A DNA stretch of 64,000 bases from Adiantum capillus-veneris (Eukaryota; Streptophyta; Polypodiopsida; Polypodiales; Pteridaceae): assembly GCA_014529385.2 (NCBI GenBank), contig CM043971.1, forward strand, positions 98,971,985 through 99,035,984, written 5' to 3'. The translations under genes were made by a program, and so were the position numbers. Numbering within the stretch: the stretch's first letter is position 1; each line of letters opens with the position of its first letter. Positions 34,351-46,349 of the stretch are shown piece after piece. Below the pieces are notes generated by a model. That model did not search any database, was not told the origin of the DNA, and saw only the letters and a list, made by a program, of their open reading frames with translations.

Positions 34351-34599
34351 GTGGGTGCAGGTCATCACAGCTTTAATGGAAAGCTTGCTTTCTCCCTTGC
34401 TCTATGTAGCGCAACGATTTGCTCTCGCTCATCTCTCTCCCCCCTTTGCAGATATGGTAATGCTCCACTAGTTGGGCTTCTTAGGGGTTTTATGCGCATT
34501 TGCCAAGGGAAGAGCCTTCTGTACAAGAACCGTAGGCAAATTCCACCAAAGGCAAAAAAAATCACATTGAGTCTTTTGATCAAAGATGTAAGACTTCAA

Positions 34600-35036
34600 T
34601 AAATCCAGCACAACTGAATTTGAAATCTCAAATTGCCCATCTGTCTACGGGTGTAATGATGACGAGAACTGCAACCGTGTGCCAATGTTCTCCCAAATAG
34701 CCCTCCAAAACAAACTCGAGAATCGGGCATCTATGTTGGAGACTATTGTCTTAGGCATTCCATGTAATCGAAATATTTGTGCAATGAACAGTCTTGCTAA
34801 ATGGTCCGGCTTGATTGTTTTCTTCATTGGAATGAAGTGAGCTTGCTTGCTAAATCTGTCAATGACAATTCAAATGCCATTGTGCCCACTCTATGTCTTC
34901 AAGAGATCAAAGATGAAATCCATTGGAATACTTTCCGAGGGGCGGGTGGGAATGGATAAAGGTTGTAGTAATCCCTGTGCCTTATGCCTATCAAACTTGA
35001 CCTTCTGGCATACTAAACAACTCCAAACAAAGTCGT
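34600..35036 (-). pseudogene. pol: Ty3/gypsy integrase fragment
   Basis: Minus-strand frames give CLVCQKVKFDRHKAQGLL (end of the HHCC finger), IPMDFIFDL (first Asp), RFSKQAHFIPMKK, and IVSNIDARFSSLFWRAIWEN where the second Asp is replaced by Asn. At least two stops interrupt it. The family-B LTR begins at its right edge and probably inserted here. Confidence 0.7.
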
Positions 35037-35402
35037 TGTCACGTGCACATCTAACCCTATGTGTACGTGGACAAGATACTTCATGACAAGGGTTCAGTTC
35101 AGTTTAGTTAGCCTAGCTTAGGAAGTGTTCAGGCACTTTTGTGAGTCTGTTAGGAGACCGTGCATGTCCAAGCACTTAGAGTAGATGCATATCCTTTGGT
35201 TGCACACAACATGACCATCAGATTACCGTCAAAACCCATCAGGAGCATTTTTACAGTGCATAGACCTATTTTCCCTATTTTAGCCATTTTTCACTTATTA
35301 TTATTAAGTGACTTTTGTTGGGAAACTGGGTAGGGCAATTTGACAAGCAAGTATATAAGATAAAGCGCTAGCACTTTCTGGCACAAGAGGCAACAGGGAC
35401 CA
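35037..35402 (+). repeat. Family-B LTR, left part (interrupted)
   Basis: It begins TGTCACGTGCACATCTAACC and matches the start of the complete family-B LTR at 56702 and, inverted, the end at 47565. It includes TAAGTGACTTTTGTTGG and a TATATAAGATAAAGC segment that may be the promoter. Chromovirus A interrupts it after GACCA, and the LTR continues at 44789. Confidence 0.75.
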
Positions 35403-36205
35403 TGTCACCGGCGTGTGACTACTATCTATCCTTTTTGCTGATTTCTTTCTTATTATTGATTTACTTTCACTTCTTGGAAACACCCCTCGGGAAATCTAAC
35501 TGCCCTGCATTGCATAGCTAGTGTGGAATCAGAGGGAGTCCAAGCCTGAGGGCAAGAGAGCACTAAGGTTGGACAAGGACTATGGTTAGCCAACGTGGGG
35601 TCATTGACTAGCCAAAGTGGAATTCTTTGCTACAGAGGCTACATTTCAGTTCTGGGTGTGGTTGCAGTGTACAAAGGGGGTCAGATGACCTAGAAAGATA
35701 CAATGGCAGCATCTCCTAAAATTTAGGGAACTGCTATTTTGGGACCTGAAAATGTGTTTGAGTCATTACCTCCGGAATGACAAGGGGAACATTTTCTTAC
35801 TCTGCCGTGAAGTCAACTGGGCAACCGGTTGGGAGATTTTTAGGCGGCAACCCCGAAACGGGAAAATGCTTGTAAATGCGCCAAGTGGCACATTCTGGTG
35901 CACTTTCCTCATGCAGAAAAATGGGCGCTGATTTTTAAGCTAGGAGAGGCTCATTTTCAGATTTTGTCACAGGTTAAGAGCATAGTTACCCGGAACGCAG
36001 AACGGGAACGGCAACGGGATCCCCGCGGAACGAGGGAACGGCTAGGGGTCCGGAACGGGAACGTCGCGGAACGGGAGGTATAAAAAACACCCAAATAGTG
36101 CAATTTTTAGCTCCTTGTGTTTAAATACAAGGAGTATTAGAGTGCTTTGACTCTAATACTCACAAAAAACTCGTTTTGAAGACCATTCAACCTTGCTATG
36201 ACTAG

Positions 36206-36248
<43 letters not shown>

Positions 36249-37598
36249 GATGAAGAGGGAGAGATTTGAGAGAGTGGGAAGGAGAGGAAGAGAGCTTGAA
36301 GGCTTGAAGCCTTGAGCCTTGAGAGAGTGAGTCTTGAGAGGGAGAGATCTTGAGAGTGAGAGGGAGAGAGCTTGAGCCTTGAGGATTAGCTTGTGAAGAG
36401 AAAGGGGGAGGGGGGTGCATTTTATGAGTCCTTGAGGCCTTGCACACTTTCAAAAGAAGCCCAAACATTTACTTCAATTTTTTCAATTTTTGCCAAATTT
36501 GTTTGTAGCCGTTGGCCGTTCCAGGGGCATTCCGGAATGGTCCGGGGGCGTTTCGGAACGTTCCGGAACGGCCGTTCCGGTTTGCATTGGCCACCCGGAA
36601 CGTCAGACATTCCAGGACGTTCCGGAACGTTCGGGAAGGGAACTGCCCCCCGGAACGCCGGAACGGGGGCTAGGGGGCGTTCCCCGGTAACTATGGTTAA
36701 GAGCTATGGGGTGCTTCCTTTCCCTCCTATGTACAGTGCGGTGCCAAGAGCGATGCCCTGCACGCTACGCACTGCCCTCTCTCTCCCCTATGGCAGTATG
36801 TTATGCCCCTCTAGTGGGCTTTTCATTTGACCAATGTATAGTTGTGTGGGTTCATGCGCGATTGCCGAGGCAAGAGCCTCTTGCACAGGTACTAGAATAG
36901 CTAGCGGCTAATCCCCCGCAGGTATAGGTGAATTCGGAGAGGTTTCACGCCAGAAATCTCGTCCAATTCAAAGGGCAAGTAGCCCTACAGGTGCGGGAGC
37001 TCGAGGACTTGCTACGGATCCGACCGGCACGTGAAACGGAGCCCGAAACAGTAAATTACAGCCTGCTGTGTATTTTTGCAGGTTTAGGGTTTTGGCCCTA
37101 AACGGTCCCTAATACCCCCAAGACGTTCGGGGATGCGAGGGGACTACTGTACAGGTGATTTGGCGCATTTTCGGGGCTGAAAACAGAGAATTCAGCGTGC
37201 TGCAGATTCTCACCAGGTTTTGCAAAGTGCCCGTATGCATCGGGAAAGTCAGTCAATGCGTGGGAATACTGACTGTGAAGGGTCCTAGTACAGTTATGCT
37301 GCCGAAATTGGGCCGGAACAGTTGAAATTCAGCCAAGTTTGTGCGGGGCAGCTTGTAGGGAACCATAGCGTTTATTCCCTCTTTTGAACAATAAAGAAAT
37401 ACCGAAAGGGGCGCCTAAGTTAGGGGCCAATCTGGTGTCGGTCTACTCATACAGGTGCAATCTAGCAGCCTGTATCCCTCTCCCCTTTGTTGTGTCTTGA
37501 AAGTACAGGTAAAGTGGACGACAAATTAAATGGGTGAAAGCAAATAAGGTTTAAGTTTAAAGTCTACCGCCCTTTTTGAAGTTAACAGGCCGGTTACA
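35403..37598 (+). repeat. 5' LTR of chromovirus A (contains MITE)
   Basis: It begins TGTCACCGGCGTGTGAC and ends GGCCGGTTACA. Without the MITE and its duplication it is about 1470 bases, like the 3' LTR. An ATAAAGAAATACC motif at 37391 carries a poly-A-signal-like AATAAA. Confidence 0.9.
35982..36694. mobile_element. 713-bp Mutator-like MITE in the 5' LTR
   Basis: Its ends are inverted (ATAGTTACC followed by C/G-rich GGAACG on both sides). It is flanked by the 10-bp direct repeat GGTTAAGAGC (35972-35981 and 36695-36704). The 3' LTR has the same site empty, with one copy (43887-43896). The interior holds GA repeats and many CCGGAACG/CGTTCCGG palindromes but no transposase. Duplication length suggests the Mutator superfamily. 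Confidence 0.85.
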
Positions 37599-37615
37599 TG
37601 GTTCCATCGACGGGA
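37599..37615 (+). promoter_or_regulatory. Primer-binding site of chromovirus A
   Basis: TGGTTCCATCGACGGG follows the LTR end. It starts with TGG as expected for pairing with a tRNA CCA end, but it is not the initiator-Met site used by other elements here. The related copy at 33034 has TGGTTCCGTCGCCGGGA. It may match a tRNA-Glu-type end. Confidence 0.55.
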
Positions 37616-37705
37616 TTAAATCTTTTTTTTCCATAGAAGTGAGCCTTGGTCAGTTTGGGCTTGAAGACAAAAGGGATCATAGACCAGACACAGGGAATTG
37701 CAATT

Positions 37706-39627
37706 ATGGCTGACAGACCAGATGATGTGATTGAAGAGGTTTCCTCTTCACAAGGTCAACAGACACATGAAGTGGGTGAGTCTTCAAGACCACCACAGAC
37801 GGATGATGATATATTCAGAACCCAGTTGGCTACTGCTGTGGCTATGTTCACACAAGTAATGCAGAACCCGAGGTTTTTAGCTTTTCTGCAACCTCCTGTT
37901 CCGTCTCAACAAGTTGGGTCACTGGATCATATTCAAAAGCCTGTTAAGGCTCAAGCACACGTGATTCATACAGCAGAGTCAACGGAAACACCCGTACACT
38001 TGACGGAGAACATGCAGTCTCCACAACCTGTGCCTAAGGTGCAAGAACAGGTGGCTCAAATGCCAGTCTTTCAAACTGTACCAGATCAGCCCGCCACCTT
38101 TCAGTAGCCTATAGCTGGTTCTAATGGGCAGGGAAGCAACCTACAGGCTATGCAACAAGTCTTCCCACCACCTTTAGTACACCCTGGCTAATTTGGAGGT
38201 GGATCGGTATTCCAGAGCATGGCTGGTCATGCACCTGGAAATCAGTTTTACACGCCAGGAACAGTGTTCGGGGGTGCTCAAACGATGATGCCTAACCCCA
38301 TGTACGGTGTCACGGGCATGCTACCAGGGTTTCAAAGCACTCAGGGCCAATTTGGGATGCCATTGGCAAATTTTGGTATGGCTGGAATTACAAATCAGCA
38401 GCCAAATATGGCATTTCCAGGTCAACTTAATTGCGGTCAGGGAACACAAATGAACCCTAACAGTGTTCCCATGTTTCAGTCACTTCCATATGACAACTTA
38501 ACGCTACTGGAGAGGCCAACTCCGTAGAAAGAAGGTGGCAAAGGTGTGACTTTCACGACCTTTACAGGGTTTGATGACAGGAAGAAGGCTCTCTCATTCC
38601 TCCAGCAGTTTAACAAGGCCTATGCAGGGGGAAACTTACAGAGGCTTCAAAGGTCCGCAAGGCAGCCACTTTCTTGACAGGGAATGCAGGACAATGGTGG
38701 ACAACTTTATTGCTTCAAGGGCAAGCTCCGTCCACATGGATTTATTTCAAGCAGATTTTTGCAGCAGCATGGTTATCTGATGATTTTGAAGCAGATGTCA
38801 TGACAGAATGGCACCAGCTTAATGCTGCTACTTGCAAGAATCTGGATGATTACAATCGGAAGTTTTGGAAAGCTCTACTTCCAGTAACTTCCTATAGGTT
38901 TGTGCCATTGACAGAACAGATTGAAAAATATTGTTGTGGCCTACCCAAAGGATTGAGAAAGTACTGCACGAAGACCAAAGTCACTACTTTGACGCAGCTC
39001 ATCGAGGTAGCAAACACTGGCAATGGTTTGCTCAAGGGAGAAGATTGTGAATTCAATACTGGCGTCAAGGAAGGATCAGCCAAGAAAAATTCAGCGAAGC
39101 AGTATGTTCCCAAGGAGGCTCCAAAAGTGAATCAGGAGCCGGCCAACGCAGGGAAAGACAAAGCTACGGCTCAATCAAAAAAGGGACCAGCGAAGAAATG
39201 GAAAAGACGCTTTCCTCGCAAGTCGGAAGAGCAAAAGGTCCTGAGGTCAAAGAACAAATGCTTTATCTGTGAGCAGCCTGGCCACACTGCTTACAATTGT
39301 CCTACAAAGAAAAGGCCAGCTGATTTTGAAGACAAGGAGGACAGGAAAGGAAAGAAGCCCATGGCTGGTCTAGTGCCAGATATGGTGGGCGACAAGCCAA
39401 ATTCAGATGCAAGTGAGCTTTGCAGAGCATGGGGAAAGGTCAGGGATCAAACAGTGCTTATCTTCTTTGATCCAGGTGCCAAAGCCAACTTCATTTCCCC
39501 AGAATTGGCTTCCAAGTTGGGAATTAGACCTGAAGAGATGGGGTATACAGCAGAGGCAGGTTTGGCATGTCCTGGCCATACAGAGGCTGTGACACCCATC
39601 ATTGGAAAGTTGCGCCTACATATCTAG
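37706..39627 (+). pseudogene. gag: Chromovirus A gag and zinc knuckle
   Basis: ATG 37706 starts MADRPDDVIEEVSSSQ. Stops occur at 38105, 38190 and 38525, and a frameshift lies near 38640. The capsid core follows (TGNAGQWWTTLLLQG and LSDDFEADVMTEWHQL), then a basic region and a CCHC knuckle, CFICEQPGHTAYNC (about 39258-39300). The frame then enters protease, with DPGAKANFISPEL at 39469, where the usual Asp-Ser/Thr-Gly has Pro in the middle. A TAG at 39625-39627 interrupts it. Gag forms the particle. The Gln/Gly/Pro-rich stretch 38220-38520 is low complexity. Confidence 0.8.
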
Positions 39628-42600
39628 TCCTATGTAGATGCTGAAGAATTTTACATCATGCCACTGGACGGATGTGATGTGTTGCTAGGTATTCCTTGGT
39701 TGTTTCGTGTACAGGGAATCATGGATGCCTACAACAAAAAGATCATTGTACAGAGCAGGGGAAAGACTCACATTCTGGATGTAAAGCTTAAAGGGGAGTC
39801 TATTCCCACTGTATCAGCTTTTGCTATTACTTCTGTAATGAAAAAGCATCTTTCTGCGTACTTGGTTTTTGCACGTGAAGTGTCAGATTGTGATGAATCA
39901 AATTTATCTATGCTAGATAAATAAAGGTCAATGTTTTTACAACAGTATAGTGACTTTTTTTCCGATTCATTACCGTCTCAATTACCGCCAGAGAGACCCG
40001 AGGACCATGCGATAGATTTGGTGCCAGGCAGTAGCCCACCAAATAAGCCTCCGTACAGGGTTAGTGCGGCTCAGTAGAAAGAGATAATGGGCCAAGTACA
40101 GGAGCTGTTAGAAAAGGGGCTGATTCAGCCGAGTTCATCTCCATTCTGTTCTCCAATGTTGTTGGTGCAGAAAAAGGATGGCTCATGGCGTATGTGCATC
40201 GGCTACCGTGCACTAAACAAGAATACCATCAAGAATAGGTTTCCTATACCTAGAATTGATGATATTATGGACAAATTAGAAGGAGCAGCTATGTTTAGCA
40301 GGATAGATCGAAAGAGTGGGTACCATCAGATCTGCATTAGATCAGAGGATGTGCACAAGACTGCTTTTAGAACAACGTTTGGCCTTTACGAATTTTTAGT
40401 GATGCCCTTTGGTCTCACAAATGCTCATGCTATGTTCAATAGGATGATGGACAGAATTTTCCGTCCACACCAGCAGTTTGTTGGTACATTCTTTGATGAC
40501 ATGATAGTCTACTCAAAGAATGAAGAGGAGCATAGGCATCACTTGGCCATTGTGTTCGAAGAGCTACGCAATCATAGGTTGCTCATCAATGCAAAGAAAA
40601 GTGAATTTTTTCTGGAAGAGATCCACTTTCTGGGACACATTGTCTCAAAGGATGGTGTCAAAATGGATCCTGCAAAAGTTGAAGCAATCAAGTCATGGCC
40701 AGATTTGAAGCCGATGCACGATGTCCAAAGTTTCATGGGACTATGCTCCTATTACAGAAGGTTTATCCGAAATTTCGCTGAGATTGCTTCACCTTTACAT
40801 GCTCTTCAAAAGAAGGCAGTCACCTTTAGATGGACACAGAAAGAGATTTCAGCTTTTAATCTCTTAAAGGAAAAGATGACTTCAGATCCAGTCATTGTGT
40901 TGCCAAATCTTAGGAAGTCATTTGTGGTCCAGTGTGATGCTTGTGGTAGTAGCATTGGTGCAGTGCTAATGCAAGATAGCAAGGTAGTAGCCTATGAGAG
41001 CAGAATTTTGCAAGGGCCAAAGATGACCATGCAGGTCTATGAGAAAGAGTTACTGGCTGTGATTCACGCGCTCTTAAGTTGGAAACACTACCTGCTAGGT
41101 ACAGATTTCGTTGTCCAAACGGACCATCAGACCTTGCGATACTTCTTGATACAGACAAAATTATCTGAGAAGCATATGCGATGGGCAAATATCTTGTCCA
41201 TGTTCCATTTTCAGATTGTACATGTGGAAGGCAAGAAGAACGTTGTGGCTGATGCCTTGTCAAGGAAGCCACAAATTTCAGCTGTGTCAATTCCTTATCA
41301 TCATGAACTTGATGATATGAGAGAACAGTATGCAAATGATGAAGATTTTGCAAGGGTCTTCGAGCAGCTAATGGATGGACAACGTCATGAACACTATCTT
41401 CTTAAAGACGGGTTCATGATGATGCATGGCAGATTGTGTGTCACAAAGCCATTGCGACGCAAAGTTATAGAAGAGAGTCATGTCCCACCGTATGCAGGGC
41501 ATCATGGTATCGATGCTACAGTTAAAGCGATTGAGACATTCTTCTATTGACCTACATTGAGAAGAGATGTGGATGCCTTTGTGCGAGAATGCCTAATTTG
41601 CCAGAAGGTCAAGTTTGACAGGCAAAAGGCACCAGGGTTATTGCAACCACTACATATTCCAGACAAACCATGTGAAAGTATTGCTATGGATTTTATCTTT
41701 GATCTTCCGAGAACGCAGACAGGAAACGATGGTATTTGGACCATTATTTGCAGATTCAGCAAGCAGGCTCATTTTATTCCTGTCAGGAAGAAGATAAAGC
41801 CAGATCAGATGGCACGCTTGTTCATGAGCAATATTTTCGAGTATCATGGCATGCCACAGTCGATTGTTAGCGACAGTGATCCACGCATGACAAGTTTGTT
41901 CTGGAGAGGCTTGTTTGAGAATATGGGCACCACGCTCAAATTCTCTTCGTCATTTCATCCTCAAACAGATGGGCAGTCAGAAGAGGCAAATTCTACTGTC
42001 CTAGATCTGCTGAAGTGCTATGTGTCAGAGCATAAAGGAAAGTGGGAGCAGTATTTGCCATTGGTGGAGTATGCATATAATAATACAGTGCATTCATCAA
42101 CTGGCAAGGCACCTTTTGAGATAGTTGAAGGTGGCAAGAAAGTTCCTCCCATACTGCATACAAAGGACAAGATATTTGAAGCAGATAAGTATGTTCAGGA
42201 CATGGATGAAATGTATAAGAAGGTCAAAGTGGCCTCAGAAAAGACTCAGGCAAAGCAAAAGAAAGCAGCTGATCGTCACCGTCGTGAAGTGGTATTTTCA
42301 CTTGGTGATTGGGTGCTTCTACGCTTTGAAAAGGCAAGGTTAAAGAAGATGAAGGGCAAGGAAAGACTGTTTCCAAAGCTCAGCATGCGTTACTATGGGC
42401 CTTTTCAAGTATGCGACATAATCAATGATGTTGCATATAGGCTGAAATTGCCTGAGAGTTGGAAGATTCACAATGCGTTTCATGGGAGTCTTCTCAGACC
42501 CTATGTGGGTGATGTGCCAGAAGATATGCCAGCTGAAGATCAGCCGGAAGTCGAGGAACTTGACGAGATCTTGGTCCCCGAACAGATTTTGGCACACAAA

Positions 42601-42765
42601 GAAAGGAAAGTGAAAGGCAAGGTTGCTAGGCGTTACTTGGTAAAGTTCAGAAACTATCCACCAATGGATGCTAAGTGGATGGAAGAAGGTGAACTTGCAG
42701 AGTCACCAACTGTGTTATCACTTTACCTTGAAGCCTTCGATTTGCAACCTACCTTGACCCCTTGA
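39628..42765 (+). pseudogene. pol: Chromovirus A pol (protease end, RT, RNase H, integrase, chromodomain)
   Basis: This is the same frame as gag 3'. In-frame stops are at 39922-39924, 40075-40077 and 41548-41550, the last replacing the Trp expected in the integrase finger. RT has VQKKDGSWRMCIGYRALN, FSRIDRKSGYHQ and FFDDMIVYS (Asp pair at 40495-40500). RNase H has VVQCDACGSSIG, KELLAVIHAL and VQTDHQTLRY. Integrase has HHGID...CLICQ, MDFIFDLP, SDSDPRMTSLFW and DGQSEEANS. A GPFQV...FHGSLLRPY module and a chromodomain (RRYLVKFRNYPPMDAKWMEE) end the protein, the latter probably steering insertion to heterochromatin. RT and integrase acidic residues are kept. Confidence 0.9.
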
Positions 42766-43338
42766 GTTTCAAAGCTACATGGATTGTCAGTGTGACAATG
42801 GCTTCTGAAACAAATGATGTACATGGTATTTAAAGTGAGCTCAAATGAAATACCTGTTACATGAATGTTAGAGCTGTACAAATTGTCAGTTTGGCAATTG
42901 CTCTTATGGAATGTCCAAAAGTGTGCTTAGTGCTATAGAAGTGAGTATTTCTTGTCAGTTTGTCAAGAATAAAGTAATTGCTTCTATTAAAGAGCACATG
43001 TGTAACTGCATTCTTAAACTGTCGGTTTGGATATGCTCGAAAGTGTTACGGGATCCAACGTGTACTATAAGACACTGGCAAAATGCGTAGCTACCATTTT
43101 GTCATTGGAAAGTTAGTGACTCAAAGCAATAGCAGAGTGCGAAGCTACCACTATGTCATTGGGACAGGGTTCACACGCAGGCAATACATGTGTCGACGAG
43201 GTGTTGAATACACCAGGTTTGACAATGAGCATGTATGTGTCGTACATGTGTCGACAGGTGTTGAATACATCAGTGTTGACTAGGAACATGTACGACATAG
43301 ATGCAAACGAGGACGTTAGAGATTTCAACAGGGGGGTA
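42766..43338 (+). other. Untranslated spacer and polypurine tract of chromovirus A
   Basis: A run of loosely repeated phrases (for example TGTCAGTTTG/TGTCAGTGTG with CAATTG, and AGCTACCA...GTCATTGG) precedes the tract AACAGGGGGGTA at 43327-43338, which primes plus-strand DNA next to the 3' LTR. No gene is present. Confidence 0.7.
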
Positions 43339-44788
43339 TGTCACCAACGTGTGACTACTATCCTTTTTGTTGATTTCTTTCTTATTATTGATTTACTTTC
43401 ACTTCTTGGAAACACCCCTCGAGAAATCTAACTGCCCTGCATTGCATAGCTAGTGTGGAACTGTCCAGAGGGAGTCCAGGCCTGAGGGCAAGAGAGCACT
43501 AAGGTTGGACAAGGACTATGGTTAGCCAAAGTGGAATTCTTTGCTACAGAGGCTACATTTCAGTTCTGGGTGTGGCTGCAGTGTACAAAGGGGGTCAGAT
43601 GACCTAGAAAGATACAATGGCAGCATCTCCTAAAATTTAGGGAACTGCTATTTTGGGACCTGAAAATGTGTTTGCGTCATTACCTCCGGAATGACAAGGG
43701 GAACATTTTCTTACTCTGCCGTGAAGTCAACTGGGCAACCGGTTGGGAGATTTTTAGGCGGCAACCCCGAAACGGGAAAATGCTTGTAAATGCGCCAAGT
43801 GGCACATTCTGGTGCACTTTCCTCATGCAGAAAAATGGGCGCTGATTTTTAAGCTGGGAGAGGCTCATTTTCAGATTTTGTCACAGGTTAAGAGCTATGG
43901 AGTGCTTCCTTTCCCTCCTATGTACAGTGCGGTGCCAAGAGCGATGCCCTGCACGCTACGCACTGCCCTCTCTCTCCCCTATGGCAGTATGTTATGCCCC
44001 TCTAGTGGGCTTTTCATTTGACCAATGTATAGTTGTGTGGATTCATGCGCGATTGCCGAGGCAAGAGCCTCTTGCACAGGTACTGGATTAGCTAGCGGCT
44101 AATCCCCCGTAGGTACAGGTGAATTCGGAGAGGTTTCACGCCAGAAATCTCGTCCGATTCAAAGGGCAAGTAGCCCTACAGGTGCGGGAGCTCGAGGACT
44201 TGCTACGGATGCGACCGGCACGCGAAACGGAGCCCGAAACAGTAAATTACAGCCTGCTGTGTATTTTTGCAGGTTTAGGGTTTTGGCCCTAAACGGTCCC
44301 TAATACCCCCAGGAGGTTCGGGGACGCGAGGGGACTGCTGTACAGGTGATTAGGCGCATTTTCGGGGCTGAAAACAGAGAATTCAGCGTGCTGCAGATTC
44401 TCGCCAGGTTTTGCAAAGTGCCCATATGCGTCGGGAAAGTCAGTCAATGCGTGGGAATACTGACTGTGAAGGGTCCTAGTCAGTTATGCTGCCGAAATTG
44501 GGCCGGAACAGTTGAAATTCAGCCAAGTTTGTGCGGGGCAGCTTGTAGGGAACCACAACGTTTATTCCCTCTTTTGAACAATAAAGAAATACCGAAAGGG
44601 GCGCCTAAGTTAGGGGCCAATCTGGTGTCGGTCTACTCATACAAGTGCAATCTAGCAGCCTGTATCCCTCTCCCCTTTGATATGTCTTGAAAGTATAGGT
44701 AAAGTGGAGGACAAATTAAATGGGTGAAAGCAAATAAGGTTTAAGTTTAAAGTCTACCGCCCTTTTTGAAGTTAACAGGCCGGTTACA
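43339..44788 (+). repeat. 3' LTR of chromovirus A
   Basis: It begins TGTCACCAACGTGTGAC and ends GGCCGGTTACA. It shows the MITE target site unoccupied. The ATAAAGAAATACC motif is at 44581. Confidence 0.9.
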
Positions 44789-45540
44789 GACCAAGTGTCC
44801 AACAGAGCACCTTCTCAACAACACTCCCCCGACAGCAGAATCCATAGCGTTTTTGCAGCACACACCACATCTGCCCTAGCGTTTTTGGATCAGCCTCAAG
44901 CTCTAGCGTTTTGCAGATTTCAGCCTTACGACATTGCGACGTGATCCTTGCAGTAGCAGATCTTCACGGCATCGGTTCCCCAGCGACAGATGAGCCCTAG
45001 CGTTAGCAGAAACAACAGATCAACCGTAGCGATTTTGGACCAGCATTTTAGCCTAGCGTTTTTGCAGATTTCCGGCGTCATAACCTTCTTTGCATCAGCG
45101 CGTTTTCAGTTTTCAGCATCTAGACACCGCAGATCAAGTCCCGAACCTCTCAACGCATCGTCATTGCATCGTCATCGTCACCGACATAGAGTCAGAATTC
45201 AGCAGATACAAGATTTGCAAATTTCAGCCATTATCGTTTTAAGATTTCAGCCCATCTTGTCGTCGTTGACATCGTCGGCAAGTGTAGAGATTTGTGCAAT
45301 CAATAGTAGACCACTCTCGCCATAGAGAGTGGGGCCTTCGGAGGAGGGTTTGACAACATTCTGGTGTTGTATTCTTCTCTCTCTATCTCTCAGTCTCAGC
45401 ACCTTCACTCACAGTGTTTACCCACTTTGTTTGTGATCGTTTGCACTCTCTCACTAAAGGAACAAAAGGCTCTCCCTTCCATAAGTAAAAGGAACCCTTG
45501 AGCACAGTTCGGAGCACTCATCTTGAGCTTGTTGCGGTCG
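44789..45540 (+). repeat. Family-B LTR, right part
   Basis: It resumes after the GACCA duplication with the LTR's characteristic TTTTGCAGATTTCAGCC phrases and the GTGGGGCCTTCGGAGGAGGG and TTCGGAGCACTCATCTTGAGC blocks also found at 57.4-57.9 kb. The last 40-odd bases and the primer site are missing. The sequence jumps from CTTGAGC straight to leader sequence, a deletion probably between short GC-TTG matches. Confidence 0.7.
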
Positions 45541-45914
45541 CAAGTAACCCAAGTCCACTTGGGCGTGTCGATTCCTAATCGTGTTTTTGAAGAGTAACAA
45601 GAAACCCAAGAAAGAAGGGCTTGTTCAGCTTCCCCTTGTGCCTCTTTTCACTCATTGAGAGCGGACCGTGCACTTAGCGGCCAGCCAATTGACGTGAGGT
45701 GGGAAAAAGCAACCTTGGTGTGAGCGCAAGGCCGCCAAGGGGTGTGCCCGCGGGAAAGAGAAGAGCTCGGGTAAGAGAAGATCCTTCTCTAACACAGATT
45801 GCAAGCGAAAGAAGAACCTCAAGAACTCAAGAACTCGAGAACTCAAGAACCACAAACCCAAGAATCACAAGAACCCAAGTTCCTCGTGAACTTAAGGACC
45901 GAAGACTTCAGTGT

Positions 45915-46349
45915 ATGGTCATTACCCGAAGCGGAATGGATACTTCGCATGGAGGTGATGAGTATGGCAGTGGCAAAGAAGAATTTTCCCCACCAGGAGG
46001 TTTTTCTGACCATCCCCCTTCCCCATCTACGCCAAGGATTGCACCAAATCCTATGGAGGCTTTGGTCAAGTCGAAGATGGAGATGATGTTACAACAAGAA
46101 GCGCAACGCGTTACCTTCGAGCGTGAGCGCCAAGACAGACAGGCATCCTCGGATCGCGAGCGTGAACAAGCGCGCTTGGCGGCCGAGGAACGAAAAGAAA
46201 GAAAAGCAAAAAGAAAGGCAACTATTGAGCGTGAGCATGAGCAATCATGTGAAGCCCAACGAGTAGCGGTCGAAGAGAGACGAACGGCCTTCAATTGGGC
46301 CGACTTCCAAGACAAGCTCAAGACGTGGTTTATGCCTCCATGGTACCTA
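45915..46349 (+). pseudogene. gag: Family-B element gag N-terminus
   Basis: ATG 45915 opens MVITRSGMDTSHGG and a Pro/Ser-rich region, followed by a long charged helix (QQEAQRVTFERERQDRQAS and onward, rich in Glu, Arg and Ala) and NWADFQDKLKTWFMPPW, which has the look of a retrotransposon gag core. The frame is cut by the inverted LTR at 46350. The leader before it (45541-45914) matches that of the element at 57.9-58.2 kb. Confidence 0.6.

Larger units (their letters stand above)
35403..44788 (+). mobile_element. Complete Ty3/gypsy chromovirus A
   Basis: LTRs 35403-37598 and 43339-44788 flank gag-pol. The 5-bp duplication GACCA lies at 35398-35402 and 44789-44793. The order gag, protease, RT, RNase H, integrase and chromodomain defines a chromovirus. 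Several stops and one shift in gag-pol make it non-autonomous. The two LTRs differ at a few positions only, apart from the MITE in the 5' copy, so insertion was relatively recent. It sits inside a family-B LTR. Confidence 0.92.

Noticed and set aside
36393-36830. Open frames across the CCGGAACG-rich segment
   Set aside because: They lie in the MITE and LTR, have simple composition and no domain.
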